NCBI GenBank assembly: GCA_023101885.1
Contig: JALPQD010000116.1
Coordinates: 62,001 to 126,000, forward strand
Length of the DNA: 64,000 nucleotides
Reading direction: 5' to 3'
From: Typhlomys cinereus
Taxonomy: Eukaryota > Chordata > Mammalia > Rodentia > Platacanthomyidae
Below the pieces are notes generated by a model. It did no database searches. It saw only the letters and a list, made by a program, of their open reading frames with translations, and had not been told where the DNA came from. This document shows, piece by piece, positions 55,011 through 64,000 of this stretch. How positions within the stretch are numbered: position 1 is the stretch's first letter; the number at the start of each line of letters is the position of its first letter. A program made the translations under genes and the position numbers.

Positions 55011-56474
55011 CCCCCATAGCTCTGTGCTGAGAAATCCACAGCCACAGGGTCCCTAATTTCATTGATCAGTTGTCTGTTCTCCAGGAGGTAAGAACTTGGG
55101 CTCTGAGCTCCATGCTCAGGTTCAGGCAATGCCACAAGCTTCTATGGCTGAACATCCAGCCATCGGCGTTCTCATGAAACATGAGGTTACCAGTCCCCAG
55201 CTCTGAGGAGTGAAGCTTACGGAGGGTAATGGGCATGAACCCAGGCTGGCCCATGACTAGGGTACCAAAAAGGTAGTTGGAAATTCCTGGGAAGCTTGTC
55301 CTCAGTCCCCTCCACACTGGCCTGCTGCTTCAAAGCCCATCCTCCGCCTCCTGCCTCAGAAGCCGCCTTGGAATGATGCTCTGGGGCCGGGGTGGACATT
55401 TCTTTAAACAATTGCTGAACTCATGGCAGTGGGAGGAGGAGGAGCTACTGGCACCAAGCAGCTGCCTCCCCTCTTCTCCCACTCATTCCCCTGAGCAATC
55501 AGTCGGTGCTGAACTGGGGGAGCCCCTGGGCAGTGCCCTGTGCTACCCAGTATCCCTGTGCTGTATAGGAAGGAGGGTTTCTGGGGAGCGAGGGGGCAAC
55601 AGAAGTGGCTCCTCTCCACCCTGGCAACAGGCCCTCCACCCACCCTCTTGGGCAGCAGGCTGCCCTTTCCCCTTGCTGGGTGGTGCTGCCAGCTGCATTC
55701 CTGGCATAGCCCAGAGAGCCCTCCCCCTTCCTGACCGGGCAGGATGGCAGCAGGGTGGGGGAAGGGCATGGAGTACACAAGATGCTTCGGCCAAACACAC
55801 CCTGACTCATTCCTGCTTCTTGGGGTCCAGCTTGTTGCTCAGGTCTGTGAAACACCAAAGGATCCTCCCAACCCCAGCAAGCTGTCCACTGCAGAGCAGT
55901 TTCTAGGTATATCTTCACCTTCATCCACACAGTCCTGGACTCGCTGGGTGACCCTGAGTGCTAGACTTGTCCACTCTGAATATCGGGTCCCACACAGTTC
56001 CCTATCGGTTAGCCATGGAAGTCCTCAGATGCCTGGGGGGGGTGGACATATGCCCTATGTCCTGTTTTGTCTCTACCAACCTCCTACAAAGGCTGGAAAC
56101 CTTTATCATAGCTTCCCTGTGTGGTTCAAGCCTTAGCGCAGGGTGGGAGGGGCTGGGACCAGGGAACAACTCTGAGGAAGAGAACAACTTATATGGAAGG
56201 CAGGAGACCAAGCCTGGAAAATGAGATTTATTTACCCCTTTCTGCCTCATTGGATCCCACTTTGGCAGTTAGCTACCAATACTCTCTTCAAAGCCAACTC
56301 TTTACCAGTTGCCATATTAGAAATGACCAGTAAGAACCCATTAGTACCCAGAGAAGATGCTCTCCCTCGATAACCAGAACTGGAAGAAAATTGAGAAAGA
56401 CAGAGTGCATGTGCCAACCAATCTGAGATCTGTCCCTTGGATGAAGGTTTTATTTTTTTTTTTTCTTCAAAGAA
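55011..56474 (+). other. Intron 2, unassigned
   Basis: No repeat family recognised. A 209-codon open frame at 55277-55906 overlaps several open frames on the other strand in GC-rich sequence and has no domain. Confidence 0.4.
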
Positions 56475-56625
56475 AAAAGGAGTCAGCCACTGTGGCATAG
56501 ACATGCAATTCCAGAGAACTCAAGAGTAGTGTCAGGAGGATTGCCTACATAGCAAGTACCAAGCCAGCCAGGACTCCATAGTAAAACCCTGGCTCAAGAT
56601 ACCAACCAAAGAAAAGAAGAAAAAA
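56475..56625 (+). mobile_element. B1-derived SINE
   Basis: gtcagccactgtggcataga, gtcaggaggattgcctacat, aagccagccaggactccata, with an A-rich tail to 56642. Confidence 0.65.
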
Positions 56626-56789
56626 AGAAAAAAAAAAAAAAACTAGAGCAAGGAAACAAGAATCAACCAACCCCAACTCAGTAGCTGCCTCCCTACCAAG
56701 GGGAGAAGGTCAGAGGCCTGTGTTTCTGTACCTATGTAGACATCTTACTTTGCTCCCCTAGAATAGCAGAATTAAGCCCCTGTGGTAAA

Positions 56790-57068
56790 ATTGCAGGTGT
56801 TGGGCTGGCGAGATGACTCGGGGGTTAAACCCCTTGCCTCACCTGAGTGAGGCTCTTCGTTTGTATCCCCAGATCCCATGTAAAAAGTGTCGGGTGGATA
56901 TAGTGATGACCTGTAATTCTGGTCCTGATAGACAGAGGCTGAGAAACTCCAGAGGAAATCAAAAAGGAGGTAGAGCAATTCAGGATGATTCTTAATGTTA
57001 CCCTTGTACCTCCACAGGCGCATACACACTCAAATGCCCTCCTGTGCACACAAATCCACATACACAAA
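56790..57068 (+). mobile_element. SINE family A, older copy
   Basis: Head tgggctggcgagatgactcg, tttgtatccccagatcccat, ttcaggatgattcttaatgt, cccttgtacctccacaggcg, CA tail with aaaattat end. Confidence 0.86.
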
Positions 57069-57589
57069 ATTATAGATGTTGGCTAGTAATGATGAGGGGA
57101 CGTTTGTAAGTAAAGGGAAACTAAGTCTTCTTGGATTTCCTCTAGGGTGTCAAGTAGCCCACTCTGGGGGTTGCAGTGGGGGAATAGGTGTGGACCACCA
57201 GTAGCTTTGGAAGTGATCCCCTATAACAAGCCTGCCATGTATATGGGTGGCCAGGGCCTGCTGGTCTACCCAGGGGATAGTTGAAATGTCTATAGGTCAA
57301 ATGCGCAAAAGGACATCAAAGGTCAGACCCCGGTGTTGGGGGGACTATATTGCTCCCACACCTGTAAATGCCTCTTCAGCAATCTAGCTTCAGCTTTACT
57401 TTCTGTTTTCATTATGATGGAGTATGAAATGCAGGCTTCAGTCTCTGCTTGCTGCTCACCTAGATGGTCTCATCGTGTGTGTATTTGAATGTGATAGTGT
57501 GTCTTGTGTGGGTGTTGCCTGCATGTAAGTGTGGACATGTTCATGTTCCTGTGTGCAACATATAAAAGTCAGGGGTTTTATCACCAAAG

Positions 57590-57870
57590 ATGTTAATAAG
57601 GATGGACATTTTCATATTTAGAGCAACAATTGAAGGGAAGGCAGAATCCAACTGAGGCAATGCTAAAAACCAATAGAGGAGGTAATACAGAATATTTTAA
57701 AATAATGCAAATAAGACAAAAAGAAAGAATAGAATAGACAGAAAACAGCAAGAAAGTAGACCAACATTAAATGTAAATAGACTAAACACTACAATTAAAA
57801 GGCAGAGACTGAGTAGATAGAAAAGCAAGACCCAAATGTGCATTGTCTTCAAGAGTTACACTATCTTTTT
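57590..57870 (+). mobile_element. Old L1 ORF2 fragment, left part
   Basis: ccaacattaaatgtaaatag, actaaacactacaattaaaa and gcaagacccaaatgtgcatt match the endonuclease region of ancient L1 ORF2. Interrupted by a B1 and resumes at 58076. Confidence 0.72.
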
Positions 57871-58075
57871 ATTATTTTACTTTATTTTGTCTTATCTTGT
57901 TTTATTTTGCTCTGATTTTTTTTTAGTAGATGGAATTTCATTATGTAGCCTGGCTAGCCTTGAACTCACAATGTAGATTAGGTTAGTCTCAAACTTGTAG
58001 CAATCCTCCTGCCTCTGTCTCCCAAGTGGGATTACAGCCATGTACCACCACACCAAGCTAAACCATGCATTTTAA
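57871..58075 (-). mobile_element. B1 SINE with long T-rich tail, inserted in L1
   Basis: tttattttactttattttgt tail, agtagatggaatttcattat, gcctggctagccttgaactc, gcctctgtctcccaagtggg, taccaccacaccaagcta. Confidence 0.82.
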
Positions 58076-58165
58076 ATGTAAACACACACACAGATTTTAA
58101 AAGTGAAAGAGTAGAAAAAGATGGACCATGCAAACACCAAAATCAAGGAGCCAAAGTGCATCTAT
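58076..58165 (+). mobile_element. Old L1 ORF2 fragment, right part
   Basis: aagtgaaagagtagaaaaag followed by atggaccatgcaaacaccaa continues the L1 sequence left at 57870. Confidence 0.65.
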
Positions 58166-58974
58166 TAATGTATAAGGGAGGGCTGGAGATTAAATAGCTA
58201 AGGAGTAGTGGTCCTGGTTCAAGACCACGGGGAAAAAAATACCAACATGGATTTCAGAACAAGGAGTATTACAGGGACTGAGATGTTTCTTTCCCTAAAA
58301 GAGGTAGATCATCAAGAAAACATAACAGGACAACCTTGGGCAAGTTACTTGCCTCATTTGTGTCCCATTTGTCAGTGACAATAATTGTAGTACTTGTCCC
58401 GTTGGGGAATGGTGAAGAGTGAGTGAGTGAGGTTGACCATGTAGTGGTTACAGGCATGCTTGGCATACAGCACACGCTCAGTCTTCTCTCTCAGCATTGT
58501 TACAGTTGGGGCAAAGCTTCAGGCTGTCATGTGACCTTAGCCCAGTTCCTTCTAGGGTGAGGCTCTGCAGGCTCCTGCAAGATAAGGTCCGAACACAGGC
58601 TCCTAATTGATTCCTCCCATTCTTTTTCCTTGAGGAGGTGGCATAGGGTGTGTATTTTGGGGGACCTAGGAGGGAAGCTTAGAAGCAAGCAGACTGTATG
58701 GCAGTGAACCCATTTGCTGCTAGAAGCTGCTTACAAGCACAAGAAGACTGGCTGCCTGATGGCCTTTCCCGCCTGCTCCAGTACTCACACACCCTACTCC
58801 AATCTGTGTTTCACCTCTAGGGGGTCAGATCCTGAGAGACCTGCTGGGGCTGAGTCAGTTTTGGTGAGGAGGCGGTATGGGATGGATTAGGCAGGTTTCC
58901 AGAACCGCAGCAAGACCTCCAAGCTTACAGGTTCTTCCTCCACTGTAGTGCTTCTTCCTTTCTTTCCCTTGTGT
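58166..58974 (+). other. Intron 2, unassigned
   Basis: No repeat family recognised. Confidence 0.4.
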
Positions 58975-59216
58975 GGTAGTTCGCCACAGGTGTCAATTTG
59001 ACAATAGAAGGCTAGAGATCTACCCACATTTGTAAGTGCACATTGGTAAGCCTGCAGGAGATTGTCTAACTGGTAGGGAAGGCCTAGTCCATGAGAGGAG
59101 GGACGTTCCTTAGGCAGGTGGATAAGATGGAGGGAGCTGGTTCAGGAAGCTGGCATTCTTTGGTACATTTGGACAGACGCATGCTGTGGAAACCACTGGC
59201 CTGGTGGATGAAGCAC
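58975..59216 (+). mobile_element. R2 repeat, 5' part, interrupted
   Basis: gccacaggtgtcaatttgac, gcctgcaggagattgtctaa, aagctggcattctttggtac. It stops where the R3 element begins. Confidence 0.58.
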
Positions 59217-59554
59217 TGTCATGGTTTAAAATGGCTCGTGTGTTTGAATCTTTAGTTTGGGAAGGTCATGGCACCTTTAGGAAGTGGAGTCTTGCTGGAG
59301 GAAGACAGTCACAGGGGGTGGGCCTTGAGGTTAGTTAGCCCCACCCCGTTTGAGTGAGGGAACCTGCTCTTGAGTTCAGCAGCTCTGAAGGACGGAGCTT
59401 AGACCTCCTCCAGTTTCTGCTGCCTGCCATGCCTTTCCGCTATAAAGGGCTCTATCTCCCCTCTGGAACTGTAAGTTGAATAAATCTCTCTTTTCTCCTT
59501 AAACTGTTTGAGCCTCAGTGGTATCTCACAGCAACAGATAAGAGTAACTGGTAT
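59217..59554 (+). mobile_element. URR1-like hAT repeat, R3
   Basis: tgtcatggtttaaaatggct start, cctttaggaagtggagtctt, gggggtgggccttgaggtta, ctgtaagttgaataaatctc, and end agataagagtaactggtata. Short similar flanks (aagcac) occur on both sides, consistent with an 8-bp-type duplication but not exact. Family assignment is from memory. Confidence 0.55.
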
Positions 59555-59631
59555 AAGCACCAAGTCCTAGGCCAGAGCAAAGTGTCCTATTAAGTCCTTG
59601 TTTTTCTCTCTGTTATCTACAGAGCAGTGTT

Positions 59632-60055
59632 GTCATAGTTAGATACAGGTGTCAATTTGACAGTTGAGAGTTCAAGCTCTGGGCACATTTGTTGAGAATA
59701 GTAGTTGAGTTAAGCCCAAAGCTAACCTGCAGGAGATTGTCTAGTTGACAGAGAAGACCCAATCCATGGTGGGAGGAACTAAGCCCTGGACAGGTGAATA
59801 AAATACAGAGAACTGGTTGAGAAAGTTGGCATTCCCCTATACTTGGCCAGATAGCCTGGCCTTGTCCCTCTCCAGTTGCTTTGAGGATAATGGTGTGGCC
59901 AATTCCCTCGGCCCCTAGTGTTGGCGTGTGCTCTCCTGATACACTGGATGAGAAACTGTAACCAGATTATCAAAAAAAAGAATAAACCCCTTGTTCCCCT
60001 AAGTCATTTGGTGGTGATTTTATTATCAACAATGCAAGCGAACTGCAACAAGCAC
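59632..60055 (+). mobile_element. R2 repeat, near full length
   Basis: tgtcatagttagatacaggt, gagttaagcccaaagctaac, ctgcaggagattgtctagtt, ggaggaactaagccctggac, ataaaccccttgttccccta, gcaagcgaactgcaacaagc. Reverse-complement match of 3303-3765. Confidence 0.62.
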
Positions 60056-60460
60056 CATAAGACCACGTGGGTCACAATCCTCAACTCCACACCTGTACCA
60101 CATTCCCGCTGTCATTTCCCCTGTTCTGGTTCCCATGCTGTGCAGGCAAATTCCAGATCCTGTCCAGAGCCTTCCTCGTTTCTCCTAGATCGAGGCATTG
60201 TGCCAATCCTCTTGCCTCTTTGAATCAGCACTAAACTGTCTTGCTTGGCATATCTCATTCTGCTGAATGCCTTATGCCGATATTGTTATTATTGCTTCTA
60301 ATTTGTATCTTTTTAAATTTATAAGCAGAAAGGTCAAATAATTTTTTCAAAGCTACACAGTGAGTGGTAAAGCTATCATTTGGACCCACGACTGACTCCA
60401 AGTCGTCACCTCTGATTAAGCACTGAGCTATATAAAACAAAGATGATCTCTTATATTCTT

Positions 60461-60716
60461 GTGTGTGTGTGTGTGTGTGTATCAGAGGGCACTGTGTGTC
60501 CCTGTAGAGGACCAATGATGACTTTGGGAATCATCGTGGATTGTTTCTACTTCCTTTTTGCTTCACTCTGGGATTTTCCAGGATCCACCCACCAGGGCTG
60601 GAGGTACAGGTTGCCACCATTTCTGCCTGGCGCTTTTTACATGGGACCTGGGATCCAAACCAGGACTTGTGCTTGCCAAGCAGAGTCTTAACCCCTCAAC
60701 CATCTCTCAAGTCCCG
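60461..60716 (-). mobile_element. SINE family A, minus strand, with perfect 16-bp TSD
   Basis: (TG)n start, cagagggcactgtgtgtccc, atcatcgtggattgtttcta, head complement ctcaaccatctctcaagtcc. Perfect direct repeats gatctcttatattctt at 60445-60460 and 60717-60732. Confidence 0.94.
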
Positions 60717-61287
60717 GATCTCTTATATTCTTATACATTTTTCCAATACCTAACACGCCCATGTGCATACTCACATATACATAAATGAGATGTTAAGCAA
60801 GTTATTGAGTGAATGATTATTTGGATGAATGAATTACCAAGAAGAAAGCCCACGGCGTAAGAAGAATGGGCCTATTTTGTGTATTAGGTCCAGTACCAAA
60901 AGAGTCTATCTAGCACGACTGAATCTGGATTCTTGGCTATCACATGAGGATACCTCTTTAGTTTTTTGGTGTGACCATTCCTGTGCTGAGTCAGCAGGCA
61001 GGCCCTTCCAACAATCCCAGGCTCACACTCTGTCAGTTCAGAAACTCCAGTGGGAAGCCACAAGTGACTGATGAGTCTTTGTCCCGGCTTCGATCATGGG
61101 TCCTTTTCTGGCTCTCACTGCAGGTAGCCAGGGGATATACTAGGCAGCATGGTCAGTTCTAGATCATTGAAACCATGTAGACTCCATGAGCTGATGTAGG
61201 GTTAGGAAATGCGATGCTGTGACTGGGAGACTGGAAAATGGATGTTAGAAGGTACTAATTATTAGGGGTCCACCTTGTCTCTTGCAG

Positions 61288-61430
61288 GACCTGGTGGACT
61301 GGCAGAAACCTCTTCTGTGGCAGGTGGGCCACTTGGGAGAGAAGTACGATGAGTGGGTCCACCAGCCAGTGACCAGGCCCATTCGCCTCTTCCAGTCAGA
61401 CCTCATCGAGGCCTTCTCCAAAACTGTCTG
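61288..61430 (+). CDS. FA2H: FA2H coding exon 3: conserved pre-membrane segment
   Basis: One hundred forty-three bases encoding residues 122-168 plus two bases of the Trp169 codon. The translation runs from [20 protein letters not shown] through [15 protein letters not shown] to EAFSKTV and is nearly identical to mammalian FA2H. The acceptor is cttgcag at 61287 and the donor is gtgagc at 61431. This segment links the cytosolic b5 domain to the membrane-embedded hydroxylase. The remaining base of the Trp codon is supplied by the first base of exon 4, which confirms the splice phase. Confidence 0.97.
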
Positions 61431-62011
61431 GTGAGCCCCCATACAAGGCCTAGTACCTCTCTCCTGATAACGGCAGTCAGACATAGACGAGGAAGGGACA
61501 ACTGAGGCCTTCTCTAGAATACAGGAGTGCACTGGAAGCTCAGGGGAGGATGGGACACGTCATAGCTGCAAGCCATTCCATCCGTGATTTTGTGCACTGT
61601 ATGGTGGCATCCTAACTTGTGACGGAAGCCACTTTGAATGCTGCCTCAGCTTCATTTCAGAGGCAGCAGCCTCTAATGCCCCCGGGGGAGCAATTTTGCC
61701 TGCAATTAGCTCCTCTGCCACAAGAGGTCAGCGTGCATCCAACTGCACAGAGAAACCAACCAGGGACCCCACAGTTCTTTTCTGCCGGTGATGTCTCTGG
61801 AGAGACAGAGACAGATGGATCCGTGGCCTCTTGTCTCTTTTCTTCCGCTCCCCACATCAGTGTCCCGTTGGCCACAGTATTTCTGTGTGTGCTTTGGCGC
61901 TATCTTGCGGCCCTCCATAGTTGAGATGTATGCCTCTAGGGAATTTGAACCCTGTTGTCCTTGCCTCCACCCCATGTATATATCTCTCTCATTCTGATGG
62001 CCCTTCTGCAG
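61431..62011 (+). other. FA2H: FA2H intron 3
   Basis: A short 581-bp intron between gtgagc and cccttctgcag. It appears free of young SINEs, unlike the neighbouring introns. An open frame of about 100 codons inside it (61619-61924) has no recognisable content and I regard it as chance. Confidence 0.9.
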
Positions 62012-62118
62012 GTACAGTGTCCCCATCACCTGGGTACCCCTGATGCTGTATCTTAGCTGGTCCTACTATCAAACCTTCGCCCAAGGCAACGTCAGACTCT
62101 TCACATCTTTCACAACAG
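62012..62118 (+). CDS. FA2H: FA2H coding exon 4: first transmembrane helix
   Basis: One hundred seven bases. The first base completes Trp169, then residues 170-204 follow ([19 protein letters not shown] to LFTSFTT), and one base of codon 205 precedes the donor gtaaca at 62119. The acceptor is cccttctgcag. The hydrophobic aromatic-rich stretch at about 169-188 is the first membrane helix of the family. Residue 189 is Gln, where I recall Arg in human and mouse. The gene continues past the window: the fatty acid hydroxylase domain with its iron-binding His boxes should be in exons further downstream and is not visible here. Confidence 0.95.
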
Positions 62119-62534
62119 GTAACAGCAGATTTCTTCCTGACTCACTTCCATGTTATCTATGTTCTCCTTAGTCTTGAGTTTCTAAGAATATAGAACCTCA
62201 AACCACATCACAAACAATTCAAAGTGGGCACTAGCGTAGAAAAACTTTGTATGTGTGTGTATGGAAAGACCAGAGACGATTTTGGGTGTTGCTTCTCATC
62301 AGGAATCATTCACCTTATTTTATGAAACAGGGACCTGGGGTTTGCTGATTAGGCGATGCTTTGGTGACCAGTGAGTCTCAGGAATCCACCCGTCTATACC
62401 CCTTGGGCACTGGGATTACAACTGTTCACCAGCATGGATGTAAAAACGATTAACACACGAACAGAAACTAAACACTGTCATTTCATCAGATATCACAGCA
62501 GTTAAAAGGCAGGAGAAGGAGGCTTCTGATATTA

Positions 62535-62700
62535 ATAAGCAGAAAATATGCTTGGTGCAGTAGTACCCACCTGCCTTCAGAGGCAGAAGCAAGAAGAGCA
62601 TTGTAAGTTTGAGACCAGCCTAATATACCTAGGGTATTCCAGGTCATCTAGGGCAACTTAGTGAGACCCCCATCTCAATTCAAATAATAGAAAATGTAAG
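62535..62700 (+). mobile_element. B1-derived SINE
   Basis: atgcttggtgcagtagtacc, cttcagaggcagaagcaaga, aagtttgagaccagcctaat, gtgagacccccatctcaatt. Confidence 0.68.
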
Positions 62701-62719
62701 GCCTGGGATTCTTTGTCAA

Positions 62720-62850
62720 GAAGGTTGGGCATAGTGGTACATGCCTGTAAAGGCAAAAGAGTCAGGGTAAGCGTGACACTTATCTGACCTGTTTACATAA
62801 TAACTTTCAGGCCAGCTATGGCTTCATAGTGAGATAGAAAAAGACGAAAA
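62720..62850 (+). mobile_element. B1-derived SINE
   Basis: aggttgggcatagtggtaca, tgcctgtaaaggcaaaagag, caggccagctatggcttcat. Confidence 0.6.
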
Positions 62851-63179
62851 AAAACAAACCGCAAAATTGTTATAACAGGTGCGCGAGGCAGATTGTAGGG
62901 AACATGAGAAAGATCTGGAAGTATAGGACATCTCCAAAGAAGAGGGCCAGCAGCCTTGGAATGACATCTGTTCCCCTTTACTGAGGTCTTAGCATATGCC
63001 GGGCCCTGTGCTTTGCAGGGGCTGCCATGGAGCCTCACGGTAGCGGCTCATCATCGTCCCCTCTTGGAGCTGAGGAAATGTAGTTGTTCCACAATATATA
63101 CACACATCAAAACAGCAGGTAGCACATGGCGCCTGCATATAATGTTGTATGCCAATTTTTTGGTTAATTAAAAATATCG

Positions 63180-63500
63180 AGGAGGAAGCTGGGGAGGTAG
63201 AGCAGTTGGTAAAGTGCTTTCTGTGCAAACACGAAGACATAAAAGAGCCAGGCATGGCCGTGAACAGTTGTAATCCCACGGTTCAAGGGGTGGAGACAGG
63301 TAGATTCCTGGGACTCCCTGGCCAGTCAAGCATCGCCTAATCAGCAAACCCCAAGTCCTAGTGAGACACCCTGTTCCATAAAGTAAGGTGATCGTTCTGG
63401 ATGAGGAGCAACACCCTGATTGTCCTCTGGTCTTTCCATATACACACATACACACCTATGTGCACACACGTGCGTGCACACCCTTCCGCACCCCCACACA
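63180..63500 (+). mobile_element. B2-type SINE
   Basis: gaggaagctggggaggtaga, agtgctttctgtgcaaacac, gccaggcatggccgtgaaca, gactccctggccagtcaagc, and a CA-type tail from 63438. Confidence 0.68.
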
Positions 63501-64000
63501 TAAGCACGCCACATACAACTGCCCATGCATCACCTCCCGCACAAAATACAGTTGAGGAAATAGGGCCTTACAAATGTGTAAGCAAGTGATTTAGGATCGT
63601 GTAGCTTAGGATGTGAAGACTAATTGTCCCCCTCCCCTCCAGCTTCTAATCAGGGGACAGCGGACAGAGAGAGGTCGTCATGGGGCATTATCCAAAGAGC
63701 CTATAAGATGGAGTCTCTCAGGGTAGCCAGATGCCAGGCTCCCCCACAAACTCGCTATCCACCTTTTCTCCAGGTACATGCCCCCTGTCCAGGTACTGTG
63801 CCTGATACCTTAGGGAAGTGCTGGAGGTAATGCTTGCCCTCCTGATCACAACTTCGTCTCGACTCTGTGGGTACAGACTCCTGCCCTTGCTCCGTGAGGC
63901 TTCTCTTGCTTTCTTCCTCTTGGACAGGCAAGTCAAGAGCCCCCCACAGCATTGAGAGCCCTGGTTTGTCCACCTCACCCAGGATGGAGCAGGGAAAGAC

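Larger units (their letters stand above)
50351..61287 (+). other. FA2H: FA2H intron 2
   Basis: A 10,937-bp intron between gtagtt and cttgcag. It contains a (GA)n tract, a pentanucleotide array, an L1 fragment split by a B1, a cluster of DNA-transposon-like repeats and three tRNA-derived SINE copies. No exon-like conserved frame was recognised. Confidence 0.9.
62119..64000 (+). other. FA2H: FA2H intron 4, 5' portion (runs off window)
   Basis: Begins with gtaaca. It contains two B1-derived stretches and one B2-type SINE, and no exon was recognised before the window ends. The next FA2H exon, starting with the remaining two bases of codon 205, must lie beyond 64000. Confidence 0.85.

Noticed and set aside
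54603..55019. Tyrosine-rich repeat protein frames
   Set aside because: Direct translation of the pentanucleotide array in three frames.
55277..55906. 209-codon open frame in intron 2
   Set aside because: Overlaps several open frames on the other strand and shows no conserved motif.
1..64000. CRISPR array, operon or phage-like system
   Set aside because: The sequence is mammalian; the only regular repeats are microsatellites and interspersed SINEs.

Overview
The window is nuclear DNA of a mammal, almost certainly a myomorph rodent. It is dense with rodent SINEs: B1, chimeric ID-B1 (B4), B2/B3-type tRNA-derived SINEs, and more than twenty copies of one B2-like family whose 3' body and CA-rich tail differ from the mouse, rat and hamster B2 that I remember. 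Old L1 fragments, hAT-like rodent DNA repeats, long (CA/TG)n tracts and poly-purine tracts complete the picture. There are no operons, phages, CRISPR arrays or other prokaryotic features. The species cannot be fixed by eye; the odd B2-like body and the FA2H substitutions argue against Mus and Rattus.

The only protein-coding gene I can support is FA2H (fatty acid 2-hydroxylase), on the + strand. Its 5' half is present: exon 1 (start codon 20114, donor after 20383), exon 2 (50258-50350), exon 3 (61288-61430) and exon 4 (62012-62118). All have GT/AG junctions and compatible phases, giving 204 complete codons of about 372. These encode the cytochrome b5-like domain with its HPGG heme motif, the linker and the first membrane helix. 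The histidine-box hydroxylase domain must lie downstream of the window. Intron 1 is about 29.9 kb, intron 2 about 10.9 kb and intron 3 581 bp.

Layout: 1-19.7 kb is upstream intergenic DNA made mostly of repeats, with a striking 140-bp inverted duplication (4622-4761 and 5780-5919, one mismatch). 19.79-20.48 kb is a CpG-rich, TATA-less promoter with a GC box, two CCAAT boxes and an octamer. 20.4-50.3 kb is intron 1, with close inverted SINE pairs, a potential Z-DNA tract and several polypurine/polypyrimidine tracts. It also holds a U1 snRNA retropseudogene inserted inside a SINE at 46.3 kb. 50.35-61.3 kb is intron 2, with a pentanucleotide array and a cluster of old DNA-transposon-like repeats. 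62.1-64 kb is the start of intron 4.

I found no undescribed biological system. The observations most worth checking are the inverted duplication, the lineage-specific SINE family with its clean target-site duplications and nested insertions, the U1 retrocopy, and an upstream AUG that overlaps the FA2H start. All repeat-family names rest on remembered consensus sequences and were not checked against a library.
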